Of a DNA stretch of 64,000 nt, positions 21,961-33,470 are shown piece after piece. The position numbers and the translations under genes are program-made. The stretch's first letter is position 1, and each line of letters begins with the position of its first letter. Below the pieces are notes generated by a model that searched no databases, had not been told where the DNA came from, and was given only the letters and a program-made list of their open reading frames with translations. Origin of the DNA: Acanthacorydalis orientalis (taxonomy: Eukaryota > Arthropoda > Insecta > Megaloptera > Corydalidae); assembly GCA_034766995.1 (NCBI GenBank), contig CM068325.1:3863668-3927667 (forward strand). Direction: 5' to 3'.

Positions 21961-23900
21961 CTCGATAATTAAGCTCTATCGGATTTCTGTCCTGAAGTTC
22001 TTTTAAACGTTTATGATGTTTTAAAACGAAGCGTACGCTTGTTGAATATCTGAGTATATCAGAGATGTTGCGCGAAGATTGAACGGTATGAAATTCTTGT
22101 CAGATTTTCTCCGGTCGAAGCGATTTGGCCGGGAGATTGATCGGAGTTGAGGCGTTGGACGATTCGGCCCTGTGCGGGTGTTCGGCTCGGCTTCGTTCAC
22201 ACTTTACGGACTTGAAAAATAGACCGAATGGTTTTAAAGTGTCTGAGTATGTCGGAGGGTTTGTCAGTGAATGACTTTGTACAAAATCAATGTTAGATTT
22301 TCGAGAGTCGATAAGGAAATTCTAGAACGCAGACCGTGGAAACGATATGCGCTTTTTCCATGATTTCCGGGCTTAGAAAACAGTTCAGGTTTCTGTTCAG
22401 CATTTAAGATATATCAGTGACTTTTTCGAGATCTTAATTTATCCGAAAGTAGGGATAGATTTTTTTAAAATCACTGCGGGAGTGGATAGAAGCCAGTGGA
22501 GAAACGTTGTGTGACGATTCGGTTAGACTTTCGATTCGGTTTCATTCACATTTTACAGGTTTTAAAAATAACTTAAACGCTCTTCAAGTGTCCAGATATG
22601 TCAGAGAGGTTGTTAGTAAACCGATTTGTATAAAAAAAAACGTTTAGATTCTCACAAATCGATAGGAAAAAATCTAAAAAAAAGACTCTCGAGCGATTTT
22701 TTCCGGATTTCCGGGTTTTTGAAAACAATTAAAGTTTCTATCGAGTATCTAAATGTGGTAGTGAGTTTTTTTAAGATTATAATTTACTCAAATCAGGGAT
22801 AGAGTTTTTAAATCGCTGAGAAATGGGTAAAAGGTAGACCGAATAAATGTTGTAGGACGATTTGGTTCTATCGGATTTTAGATTCGGTTTCTTTCACGTT
22901 TTGTGGGTTGTAAAAATTAAGTGAACGCTTTTCAAGTATGTAGGTATGTTAGAGATGACAAATGAATAATTTTGTACGAAACCATGCTTATATTTTCACG
23001 AATCGAAAGAGAAATGCTAAAAAAAATAGAGCGGGGAAAAGCTGCCGGACGATCCGGCGCAGATCCGTCTCACCGTCACGGGCCGGATTTTCGATCAGGC
23101 TTCTAACAACATTCCTGGCGTTTTAAAACAATCAGAGTTTCCGTCGAGCGTCCGAATATATTAGAGAAATGATCGAAATCTTAATTTATCGAAAATCGTC
23201 GACACAATTTTTGAAATCGTCGAGACAATTAGCTTAAAAAACGGAGAGGTTGAAATGTCGTTTCGCGCCGGATTTTTATAGGATTTCTGTGGTTTTCTGA
23301 ACGTTTCAAATTTCTATAGAGTATATATATATATATATATGTTAGAGAGCTGACAAAGATCTTATTTTGTCCGATATTACTGGTGGAAGAGCAGAGAAAT
23401 ATCGTTTGACGATTCGGCCATGACTCGTTTCACTTCGATCCGGGTTTTCCAGGATTTATACGTTTTGAAAACGATCCCAGTTTCTGTTGAGTATCTAAAT
23501 ATATTGGAGATGTTGTTAAAATCTATACCTGTTCCAAATTATCGCTAGAATTTTTTTGAAATAGCTGAGAATTTCCAAAAGAGCAGAGAAATATCGTTTG
23601 ACGATTCGGCACTGACTCGTTTCACTCTGATCCGGGTTTTTCAGGTTTTCCAGGTTTTAGAAACAATTCAAGTTTCTATTTAGTATCTAAATATGTTAGG
23701 AAGCGTTTAAGACTTCTAAAGTTAGGGGTAGACTTTTTTCAATCGCCGAGAGATGACCGGAAGATAGAGCAGAGGAATGTCGTATAACGGTCTGTCTCTT
23801 TTCCGGTGCTCCGGACCTGAGAGTTGAATACAGCGAGTTTCGAGCGTTTGAAAAGATTGTAAAAAGTTCATTCTATTCGAAACCGATGCTGTGTCTGTGG
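21960..23900. repeat. Degenerate 192-bp-type tandem array downstream of the DIP gene
   Basis: A GACGATTCGG-like marker recurs with spacings of 192 (22849 to 23041, 23401 to 23593) and irregular ones where indels intervene. Shared phrases such as TCTGTTGAGTATCTAAATAT and GTCGTTTGACGATTCGG link it to the arrays inside the DIP introns. A short TA run interrupts it at 23322-23341. Confidence 0.75.
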
Positions 23901-24152
23901 ATTGAAGTGGGAGTTTTGAATATGATTTTGTAAATGTTTGAATATGATTTGAAATTTATCTTTGAGTGAAGTACAAAAATAATAAACAGAGAAACATTAG
24001 TCCTCAGTCGGCAGGAGATAAAATATATAAGAGTCAGTATCGGAAAGTATTTTTTTTTTAAAAAAAATCATACAGAGAAGAGAACAGAAAAGAAAACGAA
24101 CTGAAAAACGGACGAGACCGAAACCGGATAGGCGACAGCAACGGGTGTGTTC

Positions 24153-24475
24153 TTATAAACGGCGGCGCGCGTTCGCGACGATCGCGACACCGACGCACAG
24201 GATCGATCCGCGGGCGGCGGTCCGCGCCGCGTCGCTCTGGCCGACGTCCTCGTCGACGTCGTCGTCGTCGAGGCCGGACGGACTGCCGTCGCCGGGCTCG
24301 CGCAGCGACAGCTGGCGGTTATTCTGGCCGGGACCGGCCTGGTGCGGGCCCGCGCCGCCCGGGCCGCCGTTCAGGCCGGACGCGCTGTCGTTCTCGTCGA
24401 ATATCTGATCGGACGACGCGCCCATCTCGACGTGGTTGCTGTCGATCGTCTTCTTCTTCAGCTGCAGTTCCATTT
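24153..24475 (-). CDS. DIP-family gene, terminal coding exon (C-terminal tail)
   Basis: This exon follows a CAG acceptor and adds 106 residues and a TAA stop after the third Ig domain. It starts in the phase left by the previous exon (split Glu codon), giving the junction IRLY-EMELQLKKK that is typical of DIP proteins. The tail has Gly/Pro-rich and Asp-rich stretches, including DDDDVDED, and ends with a short hydrophobic run (ILCVGVAIVA) before a basic ARRRL end. DIP proteins are usually held at the membrane by a lipid anchor. This end is a weak match for an anchor signal because the hydrophobic run is short and followed by Arg residues. An alternative last exon is possible. Confidence 0.8.
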
Positions 24476-24899
24476 CTGCGAAACAAACGCGTTTACACGG
24501 ACGTGTCATCTATCCTCTGATCGAATTTCGTGTTCCGGTGACGATTCCGTCCGGTCCGGTGCTCAGTCATGCGGATTTCGTAAAGAAAACATGTATCCGA
24601 TTGGACAGTAATTGATTTATAAGCAACAATTACAAGAATTCATCCGCGATTACAGAACTAGTGTCGAAAAAACAGCCTAAACTTCTCCCATCGATTGAAT
24701 TCCGAGCTAGAAGGAACGCGAATCAGTCCCGTTTCACGATTTATTTCACTTTCTAGACATTCTCTCAATCTAAGACATTGAAAACATATACTGAAATACA
24801 TTGCAAGAATGCATTTTGTGAGAAATCGTTGAAAAGTATACAAAAATCCATCGAAGGATGAGCGGACAATCGATTGTTGATTCAGTGCAGAAGATTCGA

Positions 24900-26210
24900 A
24901 GCCTCTACTTTTATTCTCATATCAACATCTTTTCTTAGACTTTAAAAATAAACAAAGCGTCTCTTAAGTATTTCAGTACGTTTGCAAAGTTTTCTAAGGC
25001 TCGAACTGATCCGAAAATATGGCTAGATGTTCTTAAGTTGCTGAGAAATAGTTCAAAAAATCTAGAGAAAGGTCGTGTCGTTTGATAATCCGGTATGGAT
25101 GTGTTTTGATTGAGATTAAAATGAGATTTTTCGATATTCAAAAACAATCCAATCAATTATTGAATATATAAACAGTTAAAACATGTATTCAAGTTCTTAG
25201 TCTATACAAAATCATGATCAAATTTCCATAAATTGCTTAGAAGTGTACGAAATTCAGTACAAGGAAAAATCGTTTAACGATTCAATCTAGACTCATTTTA
25301 ATTGAGATTCAGCGTGTATTTTTATCATCTTACAAATAATTTAAGTAAATTTTCAACAGATATAGATATAAGTAAGATGTTAAAGTCTTAAAATGTTCAA
25401 AAGTCAGGGTCGAATTTCCATTAATCGTTTAGTAGTGTGCGAAATTCAAAACAAGGAAAAATCGTTTAACTCTTCAGTGCAGACTCATTTTAATTGAGAT
25501 TTTGCCAATATTTTTATCATCTTACAAATAATTTAAGTAACTTTTCAACAGATATAGATATAAGTAAGATGTTAAAGTCTTAAACTGTTCAAAAGTCACG
25601 GTCGAATTTCCATTAATCGTTTAGTAGTGGTCGAAACACAGAACAAGGACATGTCGTTTAACGATTTAGACTTGACGCGTTTCGATTTGAGTTTCGACCC
25701 GAATTTTTCGGTACTTAAAAATAATCCAACCGAGTTATGATTATCCAAACACACGAATCAGATATCTGAGACACGAATAGATCGAAAATTACGGGTAGAT
25801 TTTCTTAAATCGTCGGGAAATAGACAAAAGTCCGAGAGGGGAGAAATCTTTTGGATACGGTTCTGCGTAGACGCTCTTTAGTTGAGTTTCGACCTGTCTT
25901 CCTCCAGGTTTGAAAACGATTCAAGTGACTGTTGAACATACAAACGTATAACGTTTGTATCTTCAATGTTAATTCATTGTACTACTAATTCACATTTTCC
26001 GGGATTTAAAAAGAATCCAGGTATTTTTTAAGAGTCAAAATACAGTAATAAGATTGTTCAGAATTGTGTGTTCGAGAACCAGGACTGGATTTGTATAAAT
26101 CGGTGTGGATTTGTCGAAAGTCGGACGGAAGGAGAAGAGGGTTCGCAGACATCTGAATCTTCTTCTTATAAATTTTTCCGGTCTTTGTAAAATCCCGAGC
26201 ATCCGCACAC
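24900..26210. repeat. 192-bp tandem array in the last DIP intron
   Basis: The GTTTAACGATTCA-type marker falls at about 25080, 25272, 25464, 25656 and 25849, a period of 192 (once 193). The units at 25380-25400 and 25560-25580 are nearly identical. This is the same family as at 27300-28190. Confidence 0.92.
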
Positions 26211-27089
26211 ATTAATAAGCTCATCGAGTTCTAATTTTATGCGAATCCGTTGCGAGATTGCATCGAAGGAATGTGTATTTTTTTACGGTTTCATCCCGTT
26301 TCCCTGTACTTTTTTTCCACACTACCCGAGTGATAATAAAAGTGTCTGGAGTATCGGAGATCCGATCGAAACTCGAATCGTGGCGCGGACATTTCATGCG
26401 CGAGCGTTCGGCCGCCGGATCGACCGATATCGGTCCGGAATCCGGCCCTGTCGCCGCGCAATGATTACATTGAAACTTTATAAATCGAATCAAATAAACT
26501 TTGAGCCGTTCGAACGCCGGAAAATTGTTTAAAGATAAAGTGCGCGCGTCCGTTGTTTCACATTTCGGGATACGGTCGCGCGCGACAGAGACAGACCGAC
26601 GGCCGGGGGTCCTTTCCTCGCTTCCCGCTTCGACGAAAAAAAATGTGAAAAAGAGAACGGCGGCCGCCCGTACGCCCGCGCCGACCGTACAATAAACGTT
26701 CAGCGCAAAGTTTTGCAGTTACTTGCCGAACGGTGTACGCTTTTTATTGCTCGAAATTTTCGCATTCGCCGTACGGGGCGGATTTGTATGCGCGTGTGTG
26801 TGTGTCAGAGGGACAGGGACTCGGGATGGGGACGACGCGGTCCGGACGGTGTGCACGATTATACTCGAACGTGTGCGTTCGTTCTGTTCCGGAACTGATA
26901 ACGGGCCGATTTCACGCACGGGCGGCTGTTTCGGGTCCGGACCGTTCTTTGAACAGGATCCGGTCGTTCGAACAGTTCACAGGACCACCCGTCCGACACA
27001 CACACACACACACAGATAGGACGGACGACTCGACGACCTCGGCTCGAAACCGAGATCGTCGAGGAACACACAATCGATAGGAGACAAAC
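26210..27089. other. Unique part of the last DIP intron
   Basis: GC-richer, with a CA run at 26996-27015 and CpG-rich stretches. No further exon recognised. Antisense and sense open frames up to 130 codons overlap the neighbouring exon and are shadows. Confidence 0.5.
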
Positions 27090-27260
27090 CGTAGAGTCGT
27101 ATGTTCCCCTCGGCGTCGCCGATCGAGTTCTTCGAGATGCACCTGTACCCGCCGAGATCCGATCTGTGCAGCTTCTTGATCGTCAGCTTCATCTGGACGC
27201 TGTAGTAGGACAGGTTGTTCTCGCTCATCTCGTACTTGTCGTTCGATATGATCATTTCGC
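27090..27260 (-). CDS. DIP-family gene, second half of Ig domain 3
   Basis: A 171-base exon with CAG acceptor and GTTTGT donor, in phase 1 at both ends. It encodes the part from GEMIISNDKYEMSE to NIRLY, with the characteristic DLGGYRCISKNS around the second Cys of the Ig fold. It pairs with the Cys in the preceding exon (TLQCHVEAS). An NLS sequon (N-glycosylation type) is present at ENNLSYY. Confidence 0.95.
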
Positions 27261-27299
27261 CTGTCGGAGGAGAGAAAATCGTTACAGTTGCCGTGATTG

Positions 27300-28190
27300 A
27301 ACACATATACAGTTAAAACATGTATTAAAAGTTCTTAGTTTATCCAAAATCACGGTCCAATTTCTATAAATTGCTTAGTAGTGTACGAAATTCATAACAA
27401 GGAAAAATCGTTGAACGATTCAGTCTAGACTCATTTTAATTGTGATTCGGCCTGTATTTATATCATCTTACAAATAATTTAAGTAACTGTTCAACAGATA
27501 GACATGTAACTAAGATATTCAAGTCTTAAATTGTCCCAAAGTCAGTGTCGAATTTCCGTTAATCGGTTCGTAGTGGACGAAAGAGAAAACAATGAAATGT
27601 CGTTTAACGATTCACTGTAGACGCATTTTAATTGTGATTCAGCCTGTATTTATATCATCTCACAAATAATTTAAGTAACTATTTAACAGATAGACATGTA
27701 ACTATGATATTCAAATCTTAAATTGCCCCAAAGTCAGTGTAGAACTTCCATTAATCGCTTAGTAATCGATGAAAGACAGAACAGGGAAAAATCGTTTAAC
27801 GATTCAGTCTAGACTTATTTCAATTGAGAATTAGCCTGCAATTTTACCGTTTTACAAATAATTAAAGTAACTGTTCAACAGATAGATATGTAAATAAGAT
27901 ATTTAAGTCTTAAACTGATTCAAAATCAGTGTCGAATTTCCGTTAATCGGTTCGTAGTGGACGAAAGACAAAACAATGAAATGTCGTTTAACGATTCACT
28001 GTAGACGCATTTTAATTGTGATTCAGCCTGTATTTATATCATCTTACAAATAATTTAAGTAACTATTTAACAGATAGACATGTAACTATGATATTCAAAT
28101 CTTAAATTGTCCCAAAGTCAGTGTAGAACTTCGATTAATCGCTCAGTAGTCGATGAAAGACAGAACAGAACACTCAGAGTCTTCTTCGAG
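27300..28190. repeat. 192-bp tandem array between Ig3 exons
   Basis: A GTTTAACGATTCA-type marker recurs at 27410, 27602, 27794 and 27986, exactly 192 bp apart. Units contain ATTTATATCATCTTACAAAT and CCATTAATCG. The first unit begins within about 40 bp of the Ig3 exon. Confidence 0.95.
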
Positions 28191-28273
28191 CTCTGCGTTT
28201 GACTAAAACGAACGATCGGACCAAAAAAAAAACATATTAGATGTTTTCCGGATCAGCGAACGGAAGGACTCAC

Positions 28274-28393
28274 CGGATTCTCTCGTCCAATAGTTGATCG
28301 CTTTCGGCGAAGCCTCCACGTGACACTGCAGTGTGACGTCGGTGCCTAACGGAGCTCCGACGAGTTGATTCGGCACTTGGATCAGCGGATGAA
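28274..28393 (-). CDS. DIP-family gene, first half of Ig domain 3
   Basis: A 120-base exon (CAG acceptor, GTGAGT donor) encoding FHPLIQVPNQLVGAPLGTD and TLQCHVEASPKAINYWTRES, the most recognisable DIP signature in the window. It begins with the last two bases of a Phe codon and ends with the first base of a Gly codon, matching its neighbours. Confidence 0.96.
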
Positions 28394-28439
28394 CTGGAAC
28401 GAGATCGGAAATTTATGAGAGAGAGAGCGCGTCTCTGTT

Positions 28440-29225
28440 CGAATGTGACGATTTTCTGATTCTCGTGTGACCCAGTTTCGGTCGAGTTTCAGCCCGGATT
28501 TCCCAGTATCTAAAAACAATCCAATCAAGTTTTCAGTATCCAGACACATGAGTAATATATACAGGAATAGTACTGATCCAAAATCACGGTTAATTTCTTC
28601 TTAAATCGTAGACAGATTCCTGAACGTCACAGACGAGAAAATCCGCTTCTCCGTCTGACAAATCCGCGATTTTCCCGTTTCCGGAACAATGATAAGACCT
28701 CGAACGGATTAAACTGTATTACCGTGTCCATCCGACATGTATCTGACGGAAAACCATCGAAAAATATTCATAAATCGATCGATGGACGTGCTAGAAAGTT
28801 TTCACGACGATTCGCCGGTTCTCCTGTTAATCCGTTGTACTTCTATTCGTATTTTCCAGGATTTAAAAAGAATCCAGGTGTTTTCTAAGAGTCGCAGTAC
28901 AGTAATAAGATTGTTCAGAATTGAATCCGTTCGAAAACCAGGACTGGACTTGTGTGAATCGGTGCGGGATTGTCGAAAGTCGGACGGGAGGAGAGGAGGG
29001 TTCGATACATTCTTACATTCCGGACATCTGAATCTTCTTCTTATAAATTTCTCCGGTCTTTGAAAAATCCCCAGCATTCACGTACATAAAAATGAGATCA
29101 TTGAGTTTCGAACGGATGGATATTTTCCTGTGTGTATTATTTTCTTGTGATATATGCGAGGGGTGGGCGGGTGGATGTTGGACGACGGGCTTGTACGGTT
29201 CGTGGATCGCGCGAACGATACTTAC
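28440..29225. repeat. Diverged 192-bp-family units in the Ig2-Ig3 intron
   Basis: Phrases such as AAAACAATCCAATCAA and the following segment resemble the arrays at 24.9-26.2 kb. A stretch at about 28855-29075 resembles 26005-26215 (CCAGGACTGGA, AGTCGGACGG, CATCTGAATCTTCTTCTTAT), so a segment of about 200 bp is shared between two introns. No exon here. Confidence 0.7.
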
Positions 29226-29354
29226 AGTGTACGAGGAGCATCATCCTCTTGCTGACGGACGGCGGCACGCCGTTCGCCGCTATGCACAGGTACGCGCCCA
29301 TCTCGCCGCGCGTGACCTTCGTCAACGAGAGCATCTCCCCCTCGACGGCGATCG
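29226..29354 (-). CDS. DIP-family gene, second half of Ig domain 2
   Basis: A 129-base exon (CAG acceptor, GTAAGT donor). It encodes EGEMLSLTKVTRGEMGAYLC and continues to PPSVSKRMMLLVH, carrying the second Cys of Ig2 in the typical YLCIAANGVPPSVSKR setting. Phases match both neighbours. Confidence 0.96.
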
Positions 29355-29421
29355 CTGCTCGTTCGAAACGACATGAGTGCATTGCGCCGCGCGCGTTCCC
29401 GAAGGACGAACGCATACTTAC

Positions 29422-29614
29422 AGCGCGTCTTCCCGTTCGCGCTGCCCCTCGCGATGATCTCGCCGCCGTCCTCGCGCCGCCAAGTGATTTTCGGTTTCGG
29501 GTAGCCGCGCGCCTTGCACACGAGCTTCGCGGACCCGCCCTCCGGCACCATCATGTCGCCGGACGTCTCCTCGTAGACGATGTCCGGCGGGATGACGACC
29601 TCGAGGAACGCCGT
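29422..29614 (-). CDS. DIP-family gene, first half of Ig domain 2
   Basis: A 193-base exon (CAG acceptor, GTAAGT donor), only 67 bp from the next exon. It encodes FLEVVIPPDIVYEETSGD and then the Ig2 strand with the first Cys (KLVCKARGYPKPKITWRRED), both standard DIP sequences. It begins on a codon boundary and ends after one base. Confidence 0.97.
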
Positions 29615-29716
29615 CTGCAAGACGACGCGACCGATCGAAACAGACGCGCACGTGTCGTCGCGCGGCGCGACGCCGTGCGACGCGACGCGCGTCTCCCGAC
29701 CGCACTGTCCTCTCAC

Positions 29717-29902
29717 CTGCATTTTCATCGGGTCCGTGTTCACCTGACACATGTACATCCCGCGGTCCTCCCTGCGAACGTTGCGCACGTGCAACGTCCA
29801 CGTGTTATAGTCGTTGTGCGTGACGCTGAGACGGGCGTTGTTCGTGATCACGTGCTCGTGGATCGCGAGGATCGCCTTAGTGTCCGCTTTGATCCAAGCG
29901 AC
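29717..29902 (-). CDS. DIP-family gene, second half of Ig domain 1
   Basis: A 186-base exon (62 codons, phase 0 at both ends; CAG acceptor, GTGAGA donor). It encodes VAWIKADTKAILAIHEHVIT through YMCQVNTDPMK. This region forms the Dpr-binding face in known DIPs. The second Cys of Ig1 is in YMCQVNTDP. It is separated from the first half of Ig1 by an 11.3-kb intron and from Ig2 by only 102 bp. Confidence 0.97.
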
Positions 29903-30059
29903 CTGCACACAGACGGACTTAGAGGCGGGCCGAGGACGCGCGACGACGTGCCAGTCGCTCGATCTCGGAACAAAGACGGCCGTTCGGTTAGAGCACACAG
30001 GTCTAAGTGCGAGCGGGTTTTCGCATGCGGATGAGCGGAAGGAGTGCGCTTTTCTTACA

Positions 30060-30300
30060 AACACTTATCCGTTCGACCGCGTCACGGACTAAATTCTATC
30101 GAATCATGCTTTTAAAATACATATTTCAGAAGTGAAGCTTCGCACATCGACACACACACACACACACACCTCGATTTCGGCTCAACAGTGAACGTTTTAT
30201 TTTCTTTTTTTTAATTACCATATCGACTTAGAAGATTTCTCTTTCGAATCCGATCGAAAAAAAGCGTTCCTTATCGTAACACGAGAGACTCGACAACAAC
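30060..30300. other. Start of the large DIP intron, no gene
   Basis: AT-rich with a CA run at 30152-30170. Nothing coding seen. Confidence 0.4.
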
Positions 30301-31190
30301 AGATTCGGGTTTATGCACGCAGCTCTCGTTTCGGATCCGTTATGAGCATTGAAATCACTCTAGAAAGTCTGAACACTTCGATCGACCGTACGTGCTCGCA
30401 AGCGACCGTCGCAAAGCATGTACTATTTTTTCGGTTACTACTTTAGACTTAATTAAATTTGAACCCTAATTAGCCAGATAATTCACTCATACCGTACATA
30501 ATTGAAAAGAGAGAAGAATAATCTATCACAGTTCTGAATATGAAACGAATTTCTCGATCCGTGCTCACACAGGACCGTAACAAAATATGCACTATTTTTT
30601 CGATTACCACGTTCGGGATTATCCTTGATTTGAGCACTGATCAATCATATAGCATACTTATGTCGCACATCATTAAAAAGAGAAAACAATAATCTATCAT
30701 AATTCCAAATATAAAACAAATTGCTCGATCCATGTTTACACAGGACCGTACCAAAATATGTACTATTTTTTCTGTTACCAGCTGTTAAAATCAATTAGAT
30801 TTGAACCCTAATTAATCAGATAATCTACCCATGTCGTACATCACTGAAAAGAGAAAAGAATAATCTATCATAATTGTAAATATCAAATAAATCGCTCGAT
30901 TTATGCTCATGCAGGACCGTAACAAATATGCACTATTTTTTCGACCACAACGTTTGAGACAATCTTAGATCCGGGGACTAATTAATCAGGTAACCTAATT
31001 AGGTTACCTGATTAATTAGTCTGCAATGTGTCATACACCGTCGAAGTGAGCGAACAACTGCATATCATAATTCCAAGTATACGACCGATCGCCCGATCCA
31101 CGTTTACACAGGACCGTACCAAAACTATGTACTATTCTCTCGGGTACCACGTTTAACTGGGACTCAGATTCGAACCCTGATCGAACAGAT
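30300..31190. repeat. 171-bp tandem array (5 units)
   Basis: An AGGACCGTA marker is at 30571, 30742, 30913 and 31110, with a diverged one at 30401. Spacings are 170, 171, 171 and 197, the last lengthened by the perfect palindrome at 30976-31021. Units also share TACTATTTTTT and CTCGATCCATG. Confidence 0.92.
30976..31021. repeat. 46-bp perfect palindrome
   Basis: The two 23-base halves are exact reverse complements, with the centre at CCTAATTAGG. It lies in one unit of the 171-bp array and lengthens it by about 26 bp, so it probably arose by inverted duplication of that unit's own sequence (AATTAATCAGGTAACCTAAT). Confidence 0.95.
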
Positions 31191-31199
31191 ACATTGGGC

Positions 31200-31735
31200 G
31201 TGTTAGGCACGTCGTCGGAAAGCGGACGGAACGATCCGTCAACGGTCGAAGTCGCGAACCGATCCGGCGACCCGTACTCGCACGGCGCTGCTCCGGACGT
31301 TCCGGCTCGTTTTCGATATCGTTTCGGATCGAGTTCGAACTTTATACACGAAACGGTAATGTCTTCTGTTCATAATACCGTCAGCCGACACCCTCTCGCG
31401 GTTATTTCGAACCCGTGTCGTTCGAACGGCTCTATTAATTACACTGACGGGCGTGCATTGTTCGTTAGCGTTTTAAGAAACGTTGACGGGTTATTGCACA
31501 GTCGGACGAAACGAACGCGCGGTCCTCCCTTCGGAGCTCATATCAAATTACACACACACTTCAAATGATTATATGTATGTATATATATATATATATATAC
31601 ATGTATACACACACCATAGATCTTTGTCACGTCACAGAACGACGACTAAACAAATTACACCGGGTTCCATTCATCCAGCCATCCATCTATCCCTTCGCAA
31701 TACACACGACCGCACACACCCGTCCATACTCACAC

Positions 31736-31774
<39 letters not shown>

Positions 31775-33470
31775 AACGAGACGAGGCTACGTGCGCGCTG
31801 ACACACATCAGGCGTGAATTAAAAGCGGAATTAGCGTCGCCGTATTGTACGACGCCGACCGACGGACGGACGGACGGACTCGAGTCAGAGTGGATGCTTT
31901 GTATTGTTTCGATGCGACGACGACGACATGGATTACACGCGGTACGAAGGTGTGTTCGAAGGTATTCGTGCACGTGTGGGTGTCTGTGTGTTCGATGGAG
32001 GAACGCGCGAAGAAGTGAATTGTGTATCTTTTCTCAAACACACACAGATTCATGTATATGTACATATGTGTATATATATATATATATATGTGAATGTGTG
32101 TGTTTATGTATTTGGAATCCAGTTGTACATCCAACGATGGATACCAGTCGAGAGTATTGTGTTCGGCATTGTTCTGGTTTTATTTTGATAAATTGTACAT
32201 GTCATCGTTTGTGTACAAGAGAGTCGACAATTAATGCTCGTTCACGAATACAGTCTACTGTGTGCGTGTGTGTGTGTGTACGTGTACGAGGTGCTCAAGA
32301 AGAAGCGAAAACGCGCCGCGGTTCAATCTAAGATCGATTCGCAGACGCCGTCAGATTATTTTCAATGAATCACTGATCTCACTCTCACCGAGATGAAATC
32401 TCGGTGAGAGTGAGATGCAAGATCACACGCCTTCGCGTTCATCTGTTCCTTGATTTACGGGTCAAAAATTGTAGAAGACGATTCGGATCCGCCGGAAACG
32501 TCAGATTCGGAGATTTCCACGTGCATGATAATCAAGTTTGATCCAATGTAGGTCTCAATTTGGACGTTGGTCCGAAACGTGTCGAAAAAGGACCTCTCCC
32601 TTCATTCAATTCCAGATTTATAAACCGACCTGACGATTGTCCTGTCAGATATTCGAAAAACGGGTTCGGCGCGGAGACCTGCAACGGGTCCGCGCCGAAT
32701 CGTCGGCCAGATTTTCCCCGCTCTCTCCGATCAAGCTTTCTCTAATACTAGTCTTAATTTAAGTATTTATTCAATACATAACTAAAGAAGGGCTGCTCTC
32801 TCTAGCTAATCCTAGGTTTAAGTGTCTATTTAATGATTATTCTGTCAGAAATTCCAAAAAACTGATTTTCCGAATCATAGTCCCGAGTTTCCCCACTCGT
32901 CCTTATCTAGTTTTCACCACACACGTCTTAATTTCCATTCAGACGCACCGCCATTTATGAAAATGTCTATCGGCGCCGTGTTCAATTCCGAAATGAATTA
33001 AATATCTGTCTGTCGCGTTTTTCGAACGCCAGAGAGCTTCTCGACGAATCAAAGAGTGGAATTCAACGAAACAGAACTTGCATACCTTTTATATAACGGA
33101 CGTGTGTGTGTGTGTGTGTGTGTCTGTGGAAAATATATATATATATATATTTCCTCAACTATTGAATCTAATATATAATTGTCGTTCGGTAATCAAAGCC
33201 GTATTCGAATCGATATCGTCCCGTCAAAAGAGGAAAATGTTCATCTGTAGTGGCCAGAAAAGCGGAGCTATCCAATTTTGTTAATGTTCATAGGTCAATA
33301 CAGGTGTGTATTCACGTACGTGCGGCGCGGGTTCGACGTGCAGTCAGTGGACGAGACATGTATACATATCGTCACACGGATAGTCTCGATTCAGTTCTTT
33401 TTCAAAACTGTTTCTTCGGAAAACACGACGAGAAAGTGAACCACAAAATATGATAAACATTCAGTTAAAT
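31200..33470. other. DIP intron DNA with microsatellites, no exon recognised
   Basis: TA runs at 31570-31605, 31736-31770, 32070-32090 and 33132-33152 and GT runs near 32255-32278 and 33100-33125 dominate. At 32640-32950 two loosely similar units about 175-200 bp apart share CTGTCAGA and GTCTTAATTT. Open frames up to 282 codons run through the microsatellites and are not credible genes. Confidence 0.5.
32376..32416. repeat. Hairpin with 19-bp perfect stem
   Basis: ATCTCACTCTCACCGAGAT is followed by a 3-base loop (GAA) and its exact reverse complement. It is too short for a typical microRNA precursor, and the loop is below the usual size. Confidence 0.9.

Noticed and set aside
29092..29376. 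Short open frames around the Ig2 exon on the plus strand
   Set aside because: They are shadows of the DIP exons, with no start context or splice signals.
29132..30034. 300-codon plus-strand open frame opposite the DIP exons
   Set aside because: It is a compositional shadow of three GC-rich exons on the minus strand and runs across their introns. The minus strand has the matching Ig domains and splice sites.
31483..32331. 282-codon plus-strand open frame
   Set aside because: It crosses TA and GT microsatellites and has no domain. Long Ile/Tyr and Cys/Val runs are repeat artefacts.
32376..32416. MicroRNA precursor
   Set aside because: The stem is 19 bp and the loop three bases, too short for a canonical precursor.
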